Source: Hellea sp042093735
GTDB taxonomy: Bacteria; Pseudomonadota; Alphaproteobacteria; Caulobacterales; Maricaulaceae
Assembly: GCA_042093735.1 (NCBI GenBank)
Contig: JBELEM010000010.1
Span: forward strand, 1-64,000
Direction: 5' to 3'
DNA: 64,000 nt
Shown here: one piece after another, positions 46,513 through 55,319 of the stretch
How the letters are laid out: the number at the start of each line of letters is the position of its first letter
Position numbering within the stretch: the stretch's first letter is position 1
Program-made: the position numbers and the translations under genes
Notes under the pieces: generated by a model
What the model saw: the letters and a program-made list of their open reading frames with translations, nothing else
The model's database searches: none
Told to the model about the DNA's origin: nothing

Positions 46513-47457
46513 CTAAAATGCTTTACGAAAAGCCTCGATAAAACCCTTTAAATCATGCTCATGAAGAAAGTTTATACCTGCTGCAGCAGGTCGCCCACCT
46601 CCACTTTTAAACTTAAGTGCGAGTTCATCGGAACCAACTCCTGATGCAATAGGTGATCGGATTGAAACCATATAGCCATCCTTTTGATGGGTCAAAATTG
46701 CATGAGCCATATTGGGGTATTTCTGAGATAATTTATTTCCAAATACACCTGATATTCGTCGCGATCCAACAGTATTTTCTAAAATTAAAATTTTACCTAT
46801 TTCAGTACAATCTAGAATTTCTGATTTTTCAGCGAGTAACATGTCATCGATATATTGCTCTTCAAGCAAATCTATAATAGCCCCATTCTCTTTCAAAAAA
46901 AGCATTGGATCCTCATATTTTACCAACATAGAATACAACTCAGATGGTTTATAAAGTAAGTCGCTTAGTGAGGATCCATAAGAGTTGTAATTTATAAGCT
47001 TTCCCAATCGACTTAAACTTTCCAAAGGAAAATTATATCCTTGAGATTTTCGGTGTGCTAATTTCGGAAAATTATCTCCGAATGCTGCAGTTACTGCCCA
47101 TGCTCTGTAAGCACCATCAAGATGCATATCCACCAACATTGCTGTACACATTTCTGGGGATGTATTAATTATTGCTTGCAAGTTTTCGTTCTCTGGAATT
47201 TCTCCTGAGTTATGATGATCTATATATAGTACTTTTGCACCTTCACCTAATATTCGAATTAAATCTTTTTTATTTGATCGCATTGATATGTCTAATGCCA
47301 CTACATTATCATTTTCACCTGCATCTACACGTGATAATAGGTTTATATCGCGTTTATATCCGGTTATTAAGGTTGAGTTTAGAGGAGATGCAAGTCGCAA
47401 CTGAACCAAAGATATTATTCCGTCAGCATCTCCATTAAATACGTCAAAATTAGCCAT
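46513..47457 (-). CDS. DHH/DHHA1-family phosphoesterase, probable pAp phosphatase
   Basis: A 314-residue two-domain phosphoesterase. The DHH part has NGDADG (Asp10, Asp12), Asp56 in ALDIS and the name-giving Asp80-His81-His82. The DHHA1 part has SGGGRPAAAG. It is the last of cysD-cysNC-DHH, sharing one base with cysNC. NrnA-type DHH enzymes hydrolyse 3'-phosphoadenosine 5'-phosphate and nano-RNA. Because CysC makes PAPS and its use releases pAp, the position strongly suggests a pAp phosphatase in place of CysQ. That role is inferred; another cyclic-dinucleotide or oligonucleotide substrate is possible. Confidence 0.82.
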   Translation of the reverse strand: MANFDVFNGDADGIISLVQLRLASPLNSTLITGYKRDINLLSRVDAGENDNVVALDISMRSNKKDLIRILGEGAKVLYIDHHNSGEIPENENLQAIINTSPEMCTAMLVDMHLDGAYRAWAVTAAFGDNFPKLAHRKSQGYNFPLESLSRLGKLINYNSYGSSLSDLLYKPSELYSMLVKYEDPMLFLKENGAIIDLLEEQYIDDMLLAEKSEILDCTEIGKILILENTVGSRRISGVFGNKLSQKYPNMAHAILTHQKDGYMVSIRSPIASGVGSDELALKFKSGGGRPAAAGINFLHEHDLKGFIEAFRKAF

Positions 47458-49370
47458 TACAAATCATAACCTGAAAGAAATCCGTTGTCTTTCAAATATT
47501 TTACAATAATTTCGGCAGCCTCAGCAGCTGATACTTTAGTAGTATCAATTTCGATTTCTGGATTTTCCGGAACTTCATAATCACTGTCTATACCGGTAAA
47601 ATTTTTGATCTCACCTGCACGAGCCTTAGCATACAAGCCTTTCACATCGCGTGATTCTGCGACATCTAATGGTGTGTTAATAAAAATTTCAATAAAGAAT
47701 TTATCGCCCAGAAGATCTCTAGCCATTTGTCGTTCTGCTTTATACGGTGATATGAATGAAGCTATTGTTATTAAACCCGCATCTACCATTAATGATGAAA
47801 CCTCACCCACACGGCGAATGTTTTCAACTCGATCAACCTTTGTAAACCCTAAGTCTCTATTGAGACCATGCCTCAAATTATCGCCGTCCAAAATATATGT
47901 ATGACGGTTTAAATCAAGTAATCGCTTCTCCAATAAATTTGCAATTGTGGACTTTCCTGATCCAGAAAGGCCAGTAAACCACAGCAATGCTGGGTTTTGA
48001 TTTTTTTGTTTAGCACGTATCAATTTGTTAACCTCTAGGTCTTGCCAAACAACATTACTGGATCTTCGAAGTGCAAAGTCTATCATACCAACGCCAACAG
48101 TTTCATTAGTTTGGCGGTCAATAATTATTATGCTGCCTGTTTTACGATTATCAGAATAAGCATCGAAGGCAATTGGCGCTGACAAAACGAGTGTAGCAAC
48201 ACCAATTTCATTCAAGCCTAGCGTCTTATCCGCTACTTCAGAGAAATCATTGATATCAACTTTATATTTTAGGTTGGATATGCTGGCTAGGACTGTCTTG
48301 TTGATAGTCTTTAATAAGTATTGACGTCCCGGGAATAACTCTTTTTCATTCATCCATAAAATATGAGCCTGAAATTGATCTGCTTGTGCAGTGGGATTGT
48401 CACTTGTTGATATCATATCTCCGCGCGATATATCAATTTGGTCTTCCAATGTCAGGGTGATTGCCATATTCTCACAAGCGGTCTTTAGATTGCCACCATG
48501 AGTAACAATTTCTTTAACTTTTGAGCGTTTTCCAGACGGGCTGACGGTAATACTATCGCCTACATTGATTATACCGGAAGTAATGGTGCCTGAAAAACCT
48601 CTAAAATCTAAATTTGGCCTATTTACCCACTGTACAGGTAAGCGAAATGGAGCTTCAAAAGAATTCTGATCCACATCAACATGCTCAAGAAAATTTAGCA
48701 GGCTGGGCCCTTTATACCATTTTGATCGGTTCGAAAGAGTTGTTACATTATCTCCGTTAAGCGCCGATATCGGGATACAAGTAATATCTAAAAAGCCAAG
48801 ATTCTCAGAAAATTTTCTAAAATCAACTTCAATCGCATTAAAAACACTCTGGTCAAAGTTATTCAAGTCCATTTTGTTGATAGCCAAAACAACTCTCTTA
48901 ACCCCAAATAAAGAGACTATATATGCGTGTCGACGGGACTGTTCCTGCAATCCGTAACGGGCATCAATCAGCAGGACGGCCACATCAGCGGTTGACGCCC
49001 CCGTAGCCATATTACGTGTATACTGCACATGTCCTGGTGTATCTGCTACGATAAACTTACGCTTGTTTGTCGAAAAATATCGGTAAGCCACATCGATAGT
49101 AATACCTTGCTCTCGTTCAGCGGCCAAACCGTCCACCAAGAGTGCCAAATCAACTTTATCGCCCTGAGTTCCTAATTTTTTGCTTTCTTTTTCAATGCTG
49201 ACCAGTTGATCCGCATAAATTTGTTTAGAGTCATAAAGCAAGCGACCTATTAATGTAGACTTACCGTCATCAACTGAGCCGCATGTGATAAAGCGAAGAA
49301 AACTCTTACTCTCGTGCACATTCAAATAAGCTAATACATCGGTTGCTATCAAATCGTCATGATGTGACAT
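47457..49370 (-). CDS. cysNC: Sulfate adenylyltransferase large subunit fused to APS kinase (CysNC)
   Basis: Bifunctional 637-residue protein. The CysN half is an EF-Tu-like GTPase driving APS formation: P-loop GSVDDGKST at 31-39, DTPGHVQYTRNMATGAS, NKMD, then beta-barrel domains. The CysC half is APS kinase: P-loop GLSGSGKSTI near 467-476, DGDNLRHGLN and FISPYKAERQMAR. Together with CysD it makes PAPS from sulfate. Its ATG overlaps the cysD TGA. PAPS reductase and sulfite reductase are not in this window. Confidence 0.95.
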   Translation of the reverse strand: MSHHDDLIATDVLAYLNVHESKSFLRFITCGSVDDGKSTLIGRLLYDSKQIYADQLVSIEKESKKLGTQGDKVDLALLVDGLAAEREQGITIDVAYRYFSTNKRKFIVADTPGHVQYTRNMATGASTADVAVLLIDARYGLQEQSRRHAYIVSLFGVKRVVLAINKMDLNNFDQSVFNAIEVDFRKFSENLGFLDITCIPISALNGDNVTTLSNRSKWYKGPSLLNFLEHVDVDQNSFEAPFRLPVQWVNRPNLDFRGFSGTITSGIINVGDSITVSPSGKRSKVKEIVTHGGNLKTACENMAITLTLEDQIDISRGDMISTSDNPTAQADQFQAHILWMNEKELFPGRQYLLKTINKTVLASISNLKYKVDINDFSEVADKTLGLNEIGVATLVLSAPIAFDAYSDNRKTGSIIIIDRQTNETVGVGMIDFALRRSSNVVWQDLEVNKLIRAKQKNQNPALLWFTGLSGSGKSTIANLLEKRLLDLNRHTYILDGDNLRHGLNRDLGFTKVDRVENIRRVGEVSSLMVDAGLITIASFISPYKAERQMARDLLGDKFFIEIFINTPLDVAESRDVKGLYAKARAGEIKNFTGIDSDYEVPENPEIEIDTTKVSAAEAAEIIVKYLKDNGFLSGYDL

Positions 49371-50476
49371 CAGAAATAACCTTCTTCTTTTTTCTGTTCC
49401 ATTGAAGCACCAGAGTCTGCGTCTATGATACGACCCTCGCGCTCCGATGTAGTCGCAAGGAGCATTTCCTTAATAATATCTGGAAGCGTTTCAGCATCAC
49501 TTTCAATAGCCCCTGTGAGAGGGTAGCATCCGAGCGTTCTAAAACGTACCATTTTTTCTTCAACTATGTCGTCTGGGCCTATTGGCATTCGATCATCATC
49601 AACCAAAATTAAGGTGCCATCTTTTCTGATTACATTCCGCTTTTCTGAAAAATATAAATTAGGGATTTGTATATTTTCTTTGTAAATATACTGCCAAATA
49701 TCCAATTCAGTCCAATTGGAGAGTGGGAATACACGAAGGCTTTCACCTTTCTTTACTTGGGCATTATAAATATTCCAAAGTTCAGGCCTTTGGTTCTTAA
49801 CGTCCCAACGGTGTTGTGCCGTTCGGAACGAGAAAATACGTTCTTTGGCTCGTGATTTTTCTTCATCGCGCCTTGCCCCTCCAAAAGCAGCATCAAACTG
49901 GTATTTGTCCAATGCTTGTTTCAGTCCCTGTGTTTTCATGATATCGGTATGCTCAGCTGAACCATGAGTAAAAGGCCCAACGTTTTTGGCGAGCCCCTCG
50001 GGATTAATATGAACAATAAGATCCATACCAACTTCTTTAGCACGGCGGTCACGGAACTTGATCATTTCCTTAAACTTCCATGTCGTGTCCACGTGTAGCA
50101 GGGGAAAGGGTGGTCGAGATGGATAAAAAGCTTTTTCAGCTAGATGAAGCATGACAGAACTGTCTTTACCAACAGAATATAACATAACTGGGTTTTCACA
50201 TTGAGCTACGACTTCACGCATTATATGGATAGCCTCAGCCTCCAAGTGCTCTAAATGAGTCATATTTACATTGTTTTTTCCAAGTAAATTACGCTCGTAA
50301 TTTTCAAGCCGAGTAAAAGCAGTACTCAAAGTTTTGAGAGTGCATTGCCCACCAGCCTTCAAACGCGCAATTCCCTTACCATCGTTTAATAATTTTCTAG
50401 ATAAAGTGGATACAGATTGCTCACTAATAGCAGCATATGCCTCAACACGAATTAAAAATTCTTTTATAGTACTCAT
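49370..50476 (-). CDS. cysD: Sulfate adenylyltransferase small subunit with N-terminal HTH-like extension
   Basis: CysD is the ATP-pyrophosphatase-type subunit that adenylates sulfate. The ordinary protein would begin at Met72 (MTHLEHLEAEAIHIMREVV), giving 297 residues, close to the usual 300. It contains YSVGKDSSVMLHLA (PP-loop) and GGARRDEEKSRAKERIFSFR. The frame is open for 71 more residues. These look like a compact helix-turn-helix domain of a kind seen as small free-standing alphaproteobacterial proteins (STLSRKLLNDGKGIARL, then a TLKTLSTAFTRL helix). The ATG at 50474-50476 lies four bases from a GTGGGA/TCCCAC dyad. No good Shine-Dalgarno precedes Met72, which favours the long form. The extension's function is inferred. 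Confidence 0.88.
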   Translation of the reverse strand: MSTIKEFLIRVEAYAAISEQSVSTLSRKLLNDGKGIARLKAGGQCTLKTLSTAFTRLENYERNLLGKNNVNMTHLEHLEAEAIHIMREVVAQCENPVMLYSVGKDSSVMLHLAEKAFYPSRPPFPLLHVDTTWKFKEMIKFRDRRAKEVGMDLIVHINPEGLAKNVGPFTHGSAEHTDIMKTQGLKQALDKYQFDAAFGGARRDEEKSRAKERIFSFRTAQHRWDVKNQRPELWNIYNAQVKKGESLRVFPLSNWTELDIWQYIYKENIQIPNLYFSEKRNVIRKDGTLILVDDDRMPIGPDDIVEEKMVRFRTLGCYPLTGAIESDAETLPDIIKEMLLATTSEREGRIIDADSGASMEQKKEEGYF

Positions 50477-50480
50477 AATA

Positions 50481-50496
50481 GTGGGAAATATCCCAC
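50481..50496. promoter_or_regulatory. Perfect inverted repeat at the cysD start (candidate operator)
   Basis: GTGGGA-AATA-TCCCAC is a six-base perfect dyad four bases upstream of the long cysD start codon, occupying the place where the Shine-Dalgarno should be. It could be a DNA operator, bound perhaps by the HTH-like N terminus of CysD itself, or an mRNA hairpin masking the initiation region. Confidence 0.55.
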
Positions 50497-50573
50497 AAAT
50501 ACTTTTTATTTACAAGTAATAAGTAAGAATTATTTAAATTTATATCATAAAATTATTATTTTTAAATAAATTT

Positions 50574-50592
50574 GTGGGAAATGACATATAAT
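50574..50592 (+). promoter_or_regulatory. Second GTGGGA element beside a TATAAT
   Basis: GTGGGAAAT at 50574-50582 repeats the arm of the cysD dyad; ATTTGTGGGA is shared over ten bases with the dyad's other arm read on the opposite strand. It is followed by a perfect TATAAT at 50587-50592 with no good -35. It lies in the 216-base AT-rich spacer between cysD and tRNA-Leu, and could be a distal operator half-site, a tRNA promoter element, or both. Confidence 0.3.
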
Positions 50593-50692
50593 ATTACAAC
50601 ATCTAAACTAATTCACATCTATGGCAAAAAATAACTTGCCCCGGGAAGCAAGGCCTATTAATCACGCGACTGCAACCAAACACAAAGCTTTT

Positions 50693-50779
50693 GCGGGCGT
50701 GGTGAAATTGGTAGACACGCAAGACTTAAAATCTTGTTTCCGTATGGAAGTGCCGGTTCAAGTCCGGCCGCCCGCACCA
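50693..50779 (+). tRNA. tRNA-Leu (anticodon TAA)
   Basis: An 87-base class II tRNA. The acceptor arms GCGGGCG and CGCCCGC pair fully. The anticodon stem CAAGA/TCTTG encloses CTTAAAA (anticodon TAA). There is a long variable arm, the T-arm CCGG-TTCAAGT-CCGG, discriminator A and an encoded CCA at 50777-50779. It reads UUA and UUG codons, UUA being frequent in this AT-rich genome. Confidence 0.97.
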
Positions 50780-50822
50780 CTCAACAATTATATGATCTTG
50801 GAATATATAAAAAATTAATAAT

Positions 50823-51575
50823 TTAATTTTTTATATAGTTAGTTTGTTTTAATTTACTAACCATGCCTTCAAGTTCTAATTTAACTCTTTTTAATTCCTC
50901 CGGGTCAGTGCCACGAGCTACAAATTGAACCCCAACTAATTCTGAATTAAAATTGGGGTAACTGCCCAAAGTGACATTCATATAACTTTTTTCTATAATA
51001 GATAGAGGCAATGCAGCATCTCCCTCACTAATGCCTTTAGCCATCACAACAATTGAATACAATTTGATACCAGTCTCAAGTCTATCCTGCACATCAACAA
51101 GCATTGCTCTCATAATTGAAGGTATTCCAGCAAGAGTGAATACGTTGCTCACCTGAAAACCTGGTGCTTGACTTACAGGGTTCTTAATTAGGCTTGCTCC
51201 TTTGGGCATTCTTGCCATCCTTAGCCTAGCTATGTTGAGCTCTTTATCGCTGTATCGCTTCTTAAGCATGCATACCGCATCTTCTCGAATATCTATTGAT
51301 AAGTTAAAAGCTTTTGCAATCGCATCAGCTGTTATATCATCATGCGTGGGCCCTATTCCGCCAGTAGTAAAAACATATGTAAATTTTTTAGAGAACTCCC
51401 TGACTGTATTTACTATAATACGCTCGCAGTCCTTTATAATTCTTGCCTCTTCAACCCGAATACCCAGAGGCTCAAGCCACTTTGCAATATAGGATATGTT
51501 ACTGTCCTGGGTTCGGCCCGAGAGTAACTCGTCACCTATCACAACGATACCGGCTGTTATTACTTTTTTGCTCAT
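50823..51575 (-). CDS. CinA-like / molybdopterin-binding (MoCF) domain protein
   Basis: A protein of about 250 residues with the MoCF-type domain of the competence/damage-inducible CinA family, without the C-terminal nicotinamide-nucleotide amidase part. It shows ITAGIVVIGDELLSGRTQDSN, FTTGGIGPTHDDITADAIA and LAGIPSIMRAM. The frame is open from a GTG at 51599, but MSKKVITAGIVVIGDE matches where homologues begin, so I place the start at ATG 51573-51575; neither has a convincing Shine-Dalgarno. It is divergent from map. Confidence 0.87.
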   Translation of the reverse strand: MSKKVITAGIVVIGDELLSGRTQDSNISYIAKWLEPLGIRVEEARIIKDCERIIVNTVREFSKKFTYVFTTGGIGPTHDDITADAIAKAFNLSIDIREDAVCMLKKRYSDKELNIARLRMARMPKGASLIKNPVSQAPGFQVSNVFTLAGIPSIMRAMLVDVQDRLETGIKLYSIVVMAKGISEGDAALPLSIIEKSYMNVTLGSYPNFNSELVGVQFVARGTDPEELKRVKLELEGMVSKLKQTNYIKN

Positions 51576-51627
51576 AATGTTACTTTTACTTATAGCCACT
51601 TAGTCTATGTAATGTTATACGTCTCAT

Positions 51628-52446
51628 ATGAATTACATAGATGCAAAAGATGCTGAAGATTTTCGCGATGGCGCAATTAAGATACACACCCATGACGATT
51701 TTGCTGGCATGCGCAAAGCTGGCCGATTGGCAGCAGAGTGCCTTGATATGTTGGTTTCATTAACAAGACCAGGCATTAGCACAGAAACAATAGATAAGGC
51801 CGCAAGAGAGTTCGTTTTGGATAATGGAGCAATACCAGCATGCCTGGGTTATCGCGGTTACCAGCATACAGTATGCACCTCAGTTAATCACGTAGTTTGT
51901 CACGGCATACCAAACTCAAAAACATTAAAAAATGGTGATATCGTGAATATAGATGTCACAGTTATAGTGGACGGATGGCATGGTGATACTTCGCGAATGT
52001 ATCCAATTGGAGAAATCAATAGAAAAGCTGAAAGGCTTATCAACATAACATATGAAAGTCTTTTGCTTGGTATAGCCGAAGTAAAACCAGGAAAAACAAC
52101 AGGCGATATCGGATATGCAATTCAAAGATTTGCAGAAAAAGAAAGGTGCTCTGTCGTTCAGGACTTTTGCGGTCATGGATTAGGAAGGCTATTTCATGAT
52201 GCACCCAATATATTGCATTTTGGCAGGCCTGGTGAGGGAGAGACCTTAAAAGAAGGTATGTTTTTTACAATAGAGCCTATGATTAATCTAGGCAGACCAG
52301 ATGTTAAAATCTTATCCGATGGCTGGACTGCGGTGACTAGAGATAAGAAACTGACAGCCCAGTTTGAACACTCGATTGGTGTCACAAAGGATGGTTATGA
52401 AATATTTACGTTATCCCCAAAAGGATTAGACAAGCCCCCATATTAA
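51628..52446 (+). CDS. map: Methionine aminopeptidase type I
   Basis: Removes the initiator methionine from nascent proteins. The 272 residues have the five metal ligands in IVNIDVTVIVDGWHGD (two Asp), FCGHGLG (His), FTIEPM (Glu) and AQFEHSIGVT (Glu), and the substrate His in VNHVVCHGIP. The alphaproteobacterial N-terminal extension IKIHTHDDFAGMRKAGRLAAE supports the start. The next gene follows in 33 bases. Confidence 0.96.
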   Translation: MNYIDAKDAEDFRDGAIKIHTHDDFAGMRKAGRLAAECLDMLVSLTRPGISTETIDKAAREFVLDNGAIPACLGYRGYQHTVCTSVNHVVCHGIPNSKTLKNGDIVNIDVTVIVDGWHGDTSRMYPIGEINRKAERLINITYESLLLGIAEVKPGKTTGDIGYAIQRFAEKERCSVVQDFCGHGLGRLFHDAPNILHFGRPGEGETLKEGMFFTIEPMINLGRPDVKILSDGWTAVTRDKKLTAQFEHSIGVTKDGYEIFTLSPKGLDKPPY

Positions 52447-52479
52447 AAATTATTTAATGCCTTCAAAAAAAGGGAAAGC

Positions 52480-53808
52480 ATGAACAAATCATTAACCATA
52501 GAGAGTAAAAGTTACAGAACTACAGTACTTTGGCTACTTACGTTAATGTATGTAATAAGCTTCATAGACAGGCAAATTATTGGTATATTGTCCCCTTTCA
52601 TAAAAAATGAAATGGGGCTCACTGATGCGCAGTTAGGGTGGTTGAAAGGGTTAGCTTTTGCACTCTTGTACTCCATAGTAGGCATACCAATTGCTTGGCT
52701 AGCGGATCGTTATAGTAGAAAAAAAATAATCACGGTTTCCTTAATTGCATGGAGTGGATTTACTGCACTTACAGGCATGGCTGGAAGTTTTATGCAGATG
52801 TTTCTTGCAAGAATTGGGGTCGGAATCGGTGAGGCCGGGGGTTCACCGCCGTCACACTCTATTATATCAGACTTATACCCTAAAGAAAAAAGGGCTTCGG
52901 CTTTAGGCATTTATTCTTTGGGAATTCCTATCGGAATAGGTTTTTCTTATCTGTTAGCTGGCGCCCTAGTAGAAAAATTTGGCTGGAGAGGAACACTCTA
53001 CATTTTAGGTGTTGCCGGAATTTTACTGGCTATGATTCTAGCAATAATTATCAAAGAACCAAAACGAGGACAAATGGATGGAGAAAACATACATTTAAAA
53101 ACAGTTTCAATAAGGGAGTCAGTCACAGTTTTAGCTAAAATTCCAAGCTGGTGGGCTATGTGCATGGGAATTGCATGGGTTAGCTTTGGAGGGTATGCAG
53201 TATCAGCTTGGGGAGTCGATTACATAATGAGATTCAAGCCAGAGTACATGCCAAATTCAGATAACAATAAGTTTGAATGGATTATGTTTTGGCTAGGAAT
53301 GATACATCTGCTCGGTTATGGTGCTGGAACCTACTTTGGAGCTGTTATCACAGAGAAATTAGCTCACAAGAACATTAGCTTTTATGGAATTATGCCGGGG
53401 GCCGTGCTTATAATAGGTGTACCTTGCCTGGTAGCAGCTTTTTGGGTTCAAAATATTTATCTCCACCTTGGACTAATTACCGTATATCTCATTTCTGCAG
53501 GATTTTATCTTGGTCCAAGTTTTGCTGCAGCACAAACACTTGCACCCATAAATATGCGAGCTATGTCTACAGCTCTATTTTTCTTAGTGCTAAATATTAT
53601 TGCCCTCGGCGGTGGTCCAACTTTTGTAGGCATGTTGAGCGAGTCTCTTTCCTACAAATACGGGGACACTCATGCGCTGAGACTGGCTATATCATCTTTA
53701 GTGTTTCCATATATTCTATCGGTAATATCATTTTTTTGGGCAGCAAAAAAACTTCCAAAAGACTGGGAAATTGCTGATATCCGAAATAAAAAACTAGCAA
53801 ATGAATAG
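52480..53808 (+). CDS. MFS transporter (spinster-like group)
   Basis: A 442-residue carrier with twelve membrane helices. The loop 2-3 motif WLADRYSRKKIITVSL and SFIDRQIIGILSPFIKNEMG near TM1 place it with the spinster-like proteobacterial MFS group. VGIGEAGGSPPSHSIISDLYP in TM4-5 is characteristic. A good Shine-Dalgarno (AAGGGA) precedes the ATG. The substrate is unknown. It is probably co-transcribed with map. Confidence 0.88.
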   Translation: MNKSLTIESKSYRTTVLWLLTLMYVISFIDRQIIGILSPFIKNEMGLTDAQLGWLKGLAFALLYSIVGIPIAWLADRYSRKKIITVSLIAWSGFTALTGMAGSFMQMFLARIGVGIGEAGGSPPSHSIISDLYPKEKRASALGIYSLGIPIGIGFSYLLAGALVEKFGWRGTLYILGVAGILLAMILAIIIKEPKRGQMDGENIHLKTVSIRESVTVLAKIPSWWAMCMGIAWVSFGGYAVSAWGVDYIMRFKPEYMPNSDNNKFEWIMFWLGMIHLLGYGAGTYFGAVITEKLAHKNISFYGIMPGAVLIIGVPCLVAAFWVQNIYLHLGLITVYLISAGFYLGPSFAAAQTLAPINMRAMSTALFFLVLNIIALGGGPTFVGMLSESLSYKYGDTHALRLAISSLVFPYILSVISFFWAAKKLPKDWEIADIRNKKLANE

Positions 53809-53880
53809 TCAATCAAAATTATGTTGGCCAAACACCTACCCTGCCCTTAAGGCATATAATAAATATACAGTGAGTTACTT

Positions 53881-55206
53881 ATGATTAATCGATATGCGCG
53901 CAAAGAAATGACTGAAATATGGTCAGCAGCAACTAAGTACAAAATTTGGTTTGAAATTGAAGCTCATGGTTGTGATGCCCTTGCTGAAATCGGTGTTATT
54001 CCAAAAGAATCAGCAGAAAATATTTGGAAGCGAGGCGGAAATGTTGAATTTAATGTATCAAAAATAGATGAAATAGAACGGGAAGTTAAGCATGACGTAA
54101 TAGCATTCCTAACGCACTTAGCTGAGTTTATCGGTGACGACTCCAGATTTGTTCATCAAGGATTTACTAGCTCAGACATATTAGATACAACTCTGTCAGT
54201 TCAACTTACTAGAGCTACAGACATACTTCTCTTGGGTATTGATAGAGTATTGGATGCACTAAAAAACCTCGCCTTCGAACATAAAAACACAATCACTATC
54301 GGTAGAAGTCATGGAATTCATGCAGAACCTACAACATTTGGAATTAAACTCGCTCGTTTTTATGCTGAATTTTCTCGTAATAAAATTAGGTTGTTATCAG
54401 CGCGCGAAGAAATTTCTGTGTGCGCTATATCTGGAGCAATTGGTACGTTTGCAAACATAGATCCATCAGTTGAACAACATGTTGCTGAAAAAATGGGCTT
54501 GCATGTAGAGCCCGTATCATCACAAATCATCCCGCGAGATCGGCATGCGGCATATTTCTCTACACTTGGTGTTATAGCAAGTTCTATAGAAAATGTTGCA
54601 GTAGAAATTAGGCACCTTCAAAGAACTGAAGTTCTTGAAGCAGAAGAGTTTTTTTCCAAAGGGCAGAAAGGTTCATCTGCCATGCCGCACAAGAGAAACC
54701 CAGTTCTAACAGAAAATTTAACAGGCCTTGCTAGGCTAGTGAGAATGGCAGTTACACCTGCTTTAGAAAATGTTGCTCTTTGGCATGAACGTGATATTTC
54801 TCACAGTTCAGTCGAGCGCGGGATTGCACCAGATGCAACAGCGCATTTAGACTTTGCTCTTCATCGACTGGCTGGAGTTATTGAAAACTTGGTTGTCTAC
54901 CCCGAAAAAATGAAATCTAATATGGATAGACTTGGCGGCTTACATAACAGCCAAAGACTTCTACTCGCTTTAACACAAGCGGGAGAACAAAGGGAAAGTG
55001 CTTATAGATTAGTGCAAAGAAACGCGATGAAGGTATGGGATATATTTCGGGAAGACGGTAACGCAGGTGAAGGGTCATTCAAAACTTTAATTTTATCTGA
55101 TAAAGATATAATGAAATTGCTGACGGATGAACAAGTACAAAGCATGTTTGACGATGAATATCATTTAAAGCATGTTGAAACGATTTTTAATCGTGTATTT
55201 AATTAG
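53881..55206 (+). CDS. purB: Adenylosuccinate lyase
   Basis: Cleaves SAICAR and adenylosuccinate in purine synthesis. The 441 residues are of the short PurB type. They carry RSHGIHAEPTTFG (general acid His), the fumarase/lyase signature GSSAMPHKRNP, and ERDISHSSVER. First gene of a purine group (purB, purC, purS, purQ, purL); 113 bases separate it from purC and contain a leader hairpin. Confidence 0.96.
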   Translation: MINRYARKEMTEIWSAATKYKIWFEIEAHGCDALAEIGVIPKESAENIWKRGGNVEFNVSKIDEIEREVKHDVIAFLTHLAEFIGDDSRFVHQGFTSSDILDTTLSVQLTRATDILLLGIDRVLDALKNLAFEHKNTITIGRSHGIHAEPTTFGIKLARFYAEFSRNKIRLLSAREEISVCAISGAIGTFANIDPSVEQHVAEKMGLHVEPVSSQIIPRDRHAAYFSTLGVIASSIENVAVEIRHLQRTEVLEAEEFFSKGQKGSSAMPHKRNPVLTENLTGLARLVRMAVTPALENVALWHERDISHSSVERGIAPDATAHLDFALHRLAGVIENLVVYPEKMKSNMDRLGGLHNSQRLLLALTQAGEQRESAYRLVQRNAMKVWDIFREDGNAGEGSFKTLILSDKDIMKLLTDEQVQSMFDDEYHLKHVETIFNRVFN

Positions 55207-55290
55207 ATAAATTAAACTGTTTCAACAACTAATGAAATGATGAACATTGCCGATATTGTTTGAATAAGCTATAAATCATATTCAGTTGCC

Positions 55291-55303
55291 CCCCGAGTCG
55301 GGG
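55291..55303 (+). promoter_or_regulatory. GC-rich hairpin in the purC leader
   Basis: CCCCG-AGT-CGGGG forms a five-pair GC stem with a three-base loop, about 18 bases before the purC start, conspicuous in an AT-rich spacer. No U-run follows, so it is not a standard terminator. It may regulate purC translation or mark a processing site. Confidence 0.35.
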
Positions 55304-55319
55304 CCAAAAAGAGATAATT

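Noticed and set aside
50621..50818. 65-codon open frame across the tRNA-Leu gene
   Set aside because: Its second half is simply translated tRNA-Leu (VVKLVDTQDLKSCF...), a well-known spurious prediction; the tRNA folds perfectly.
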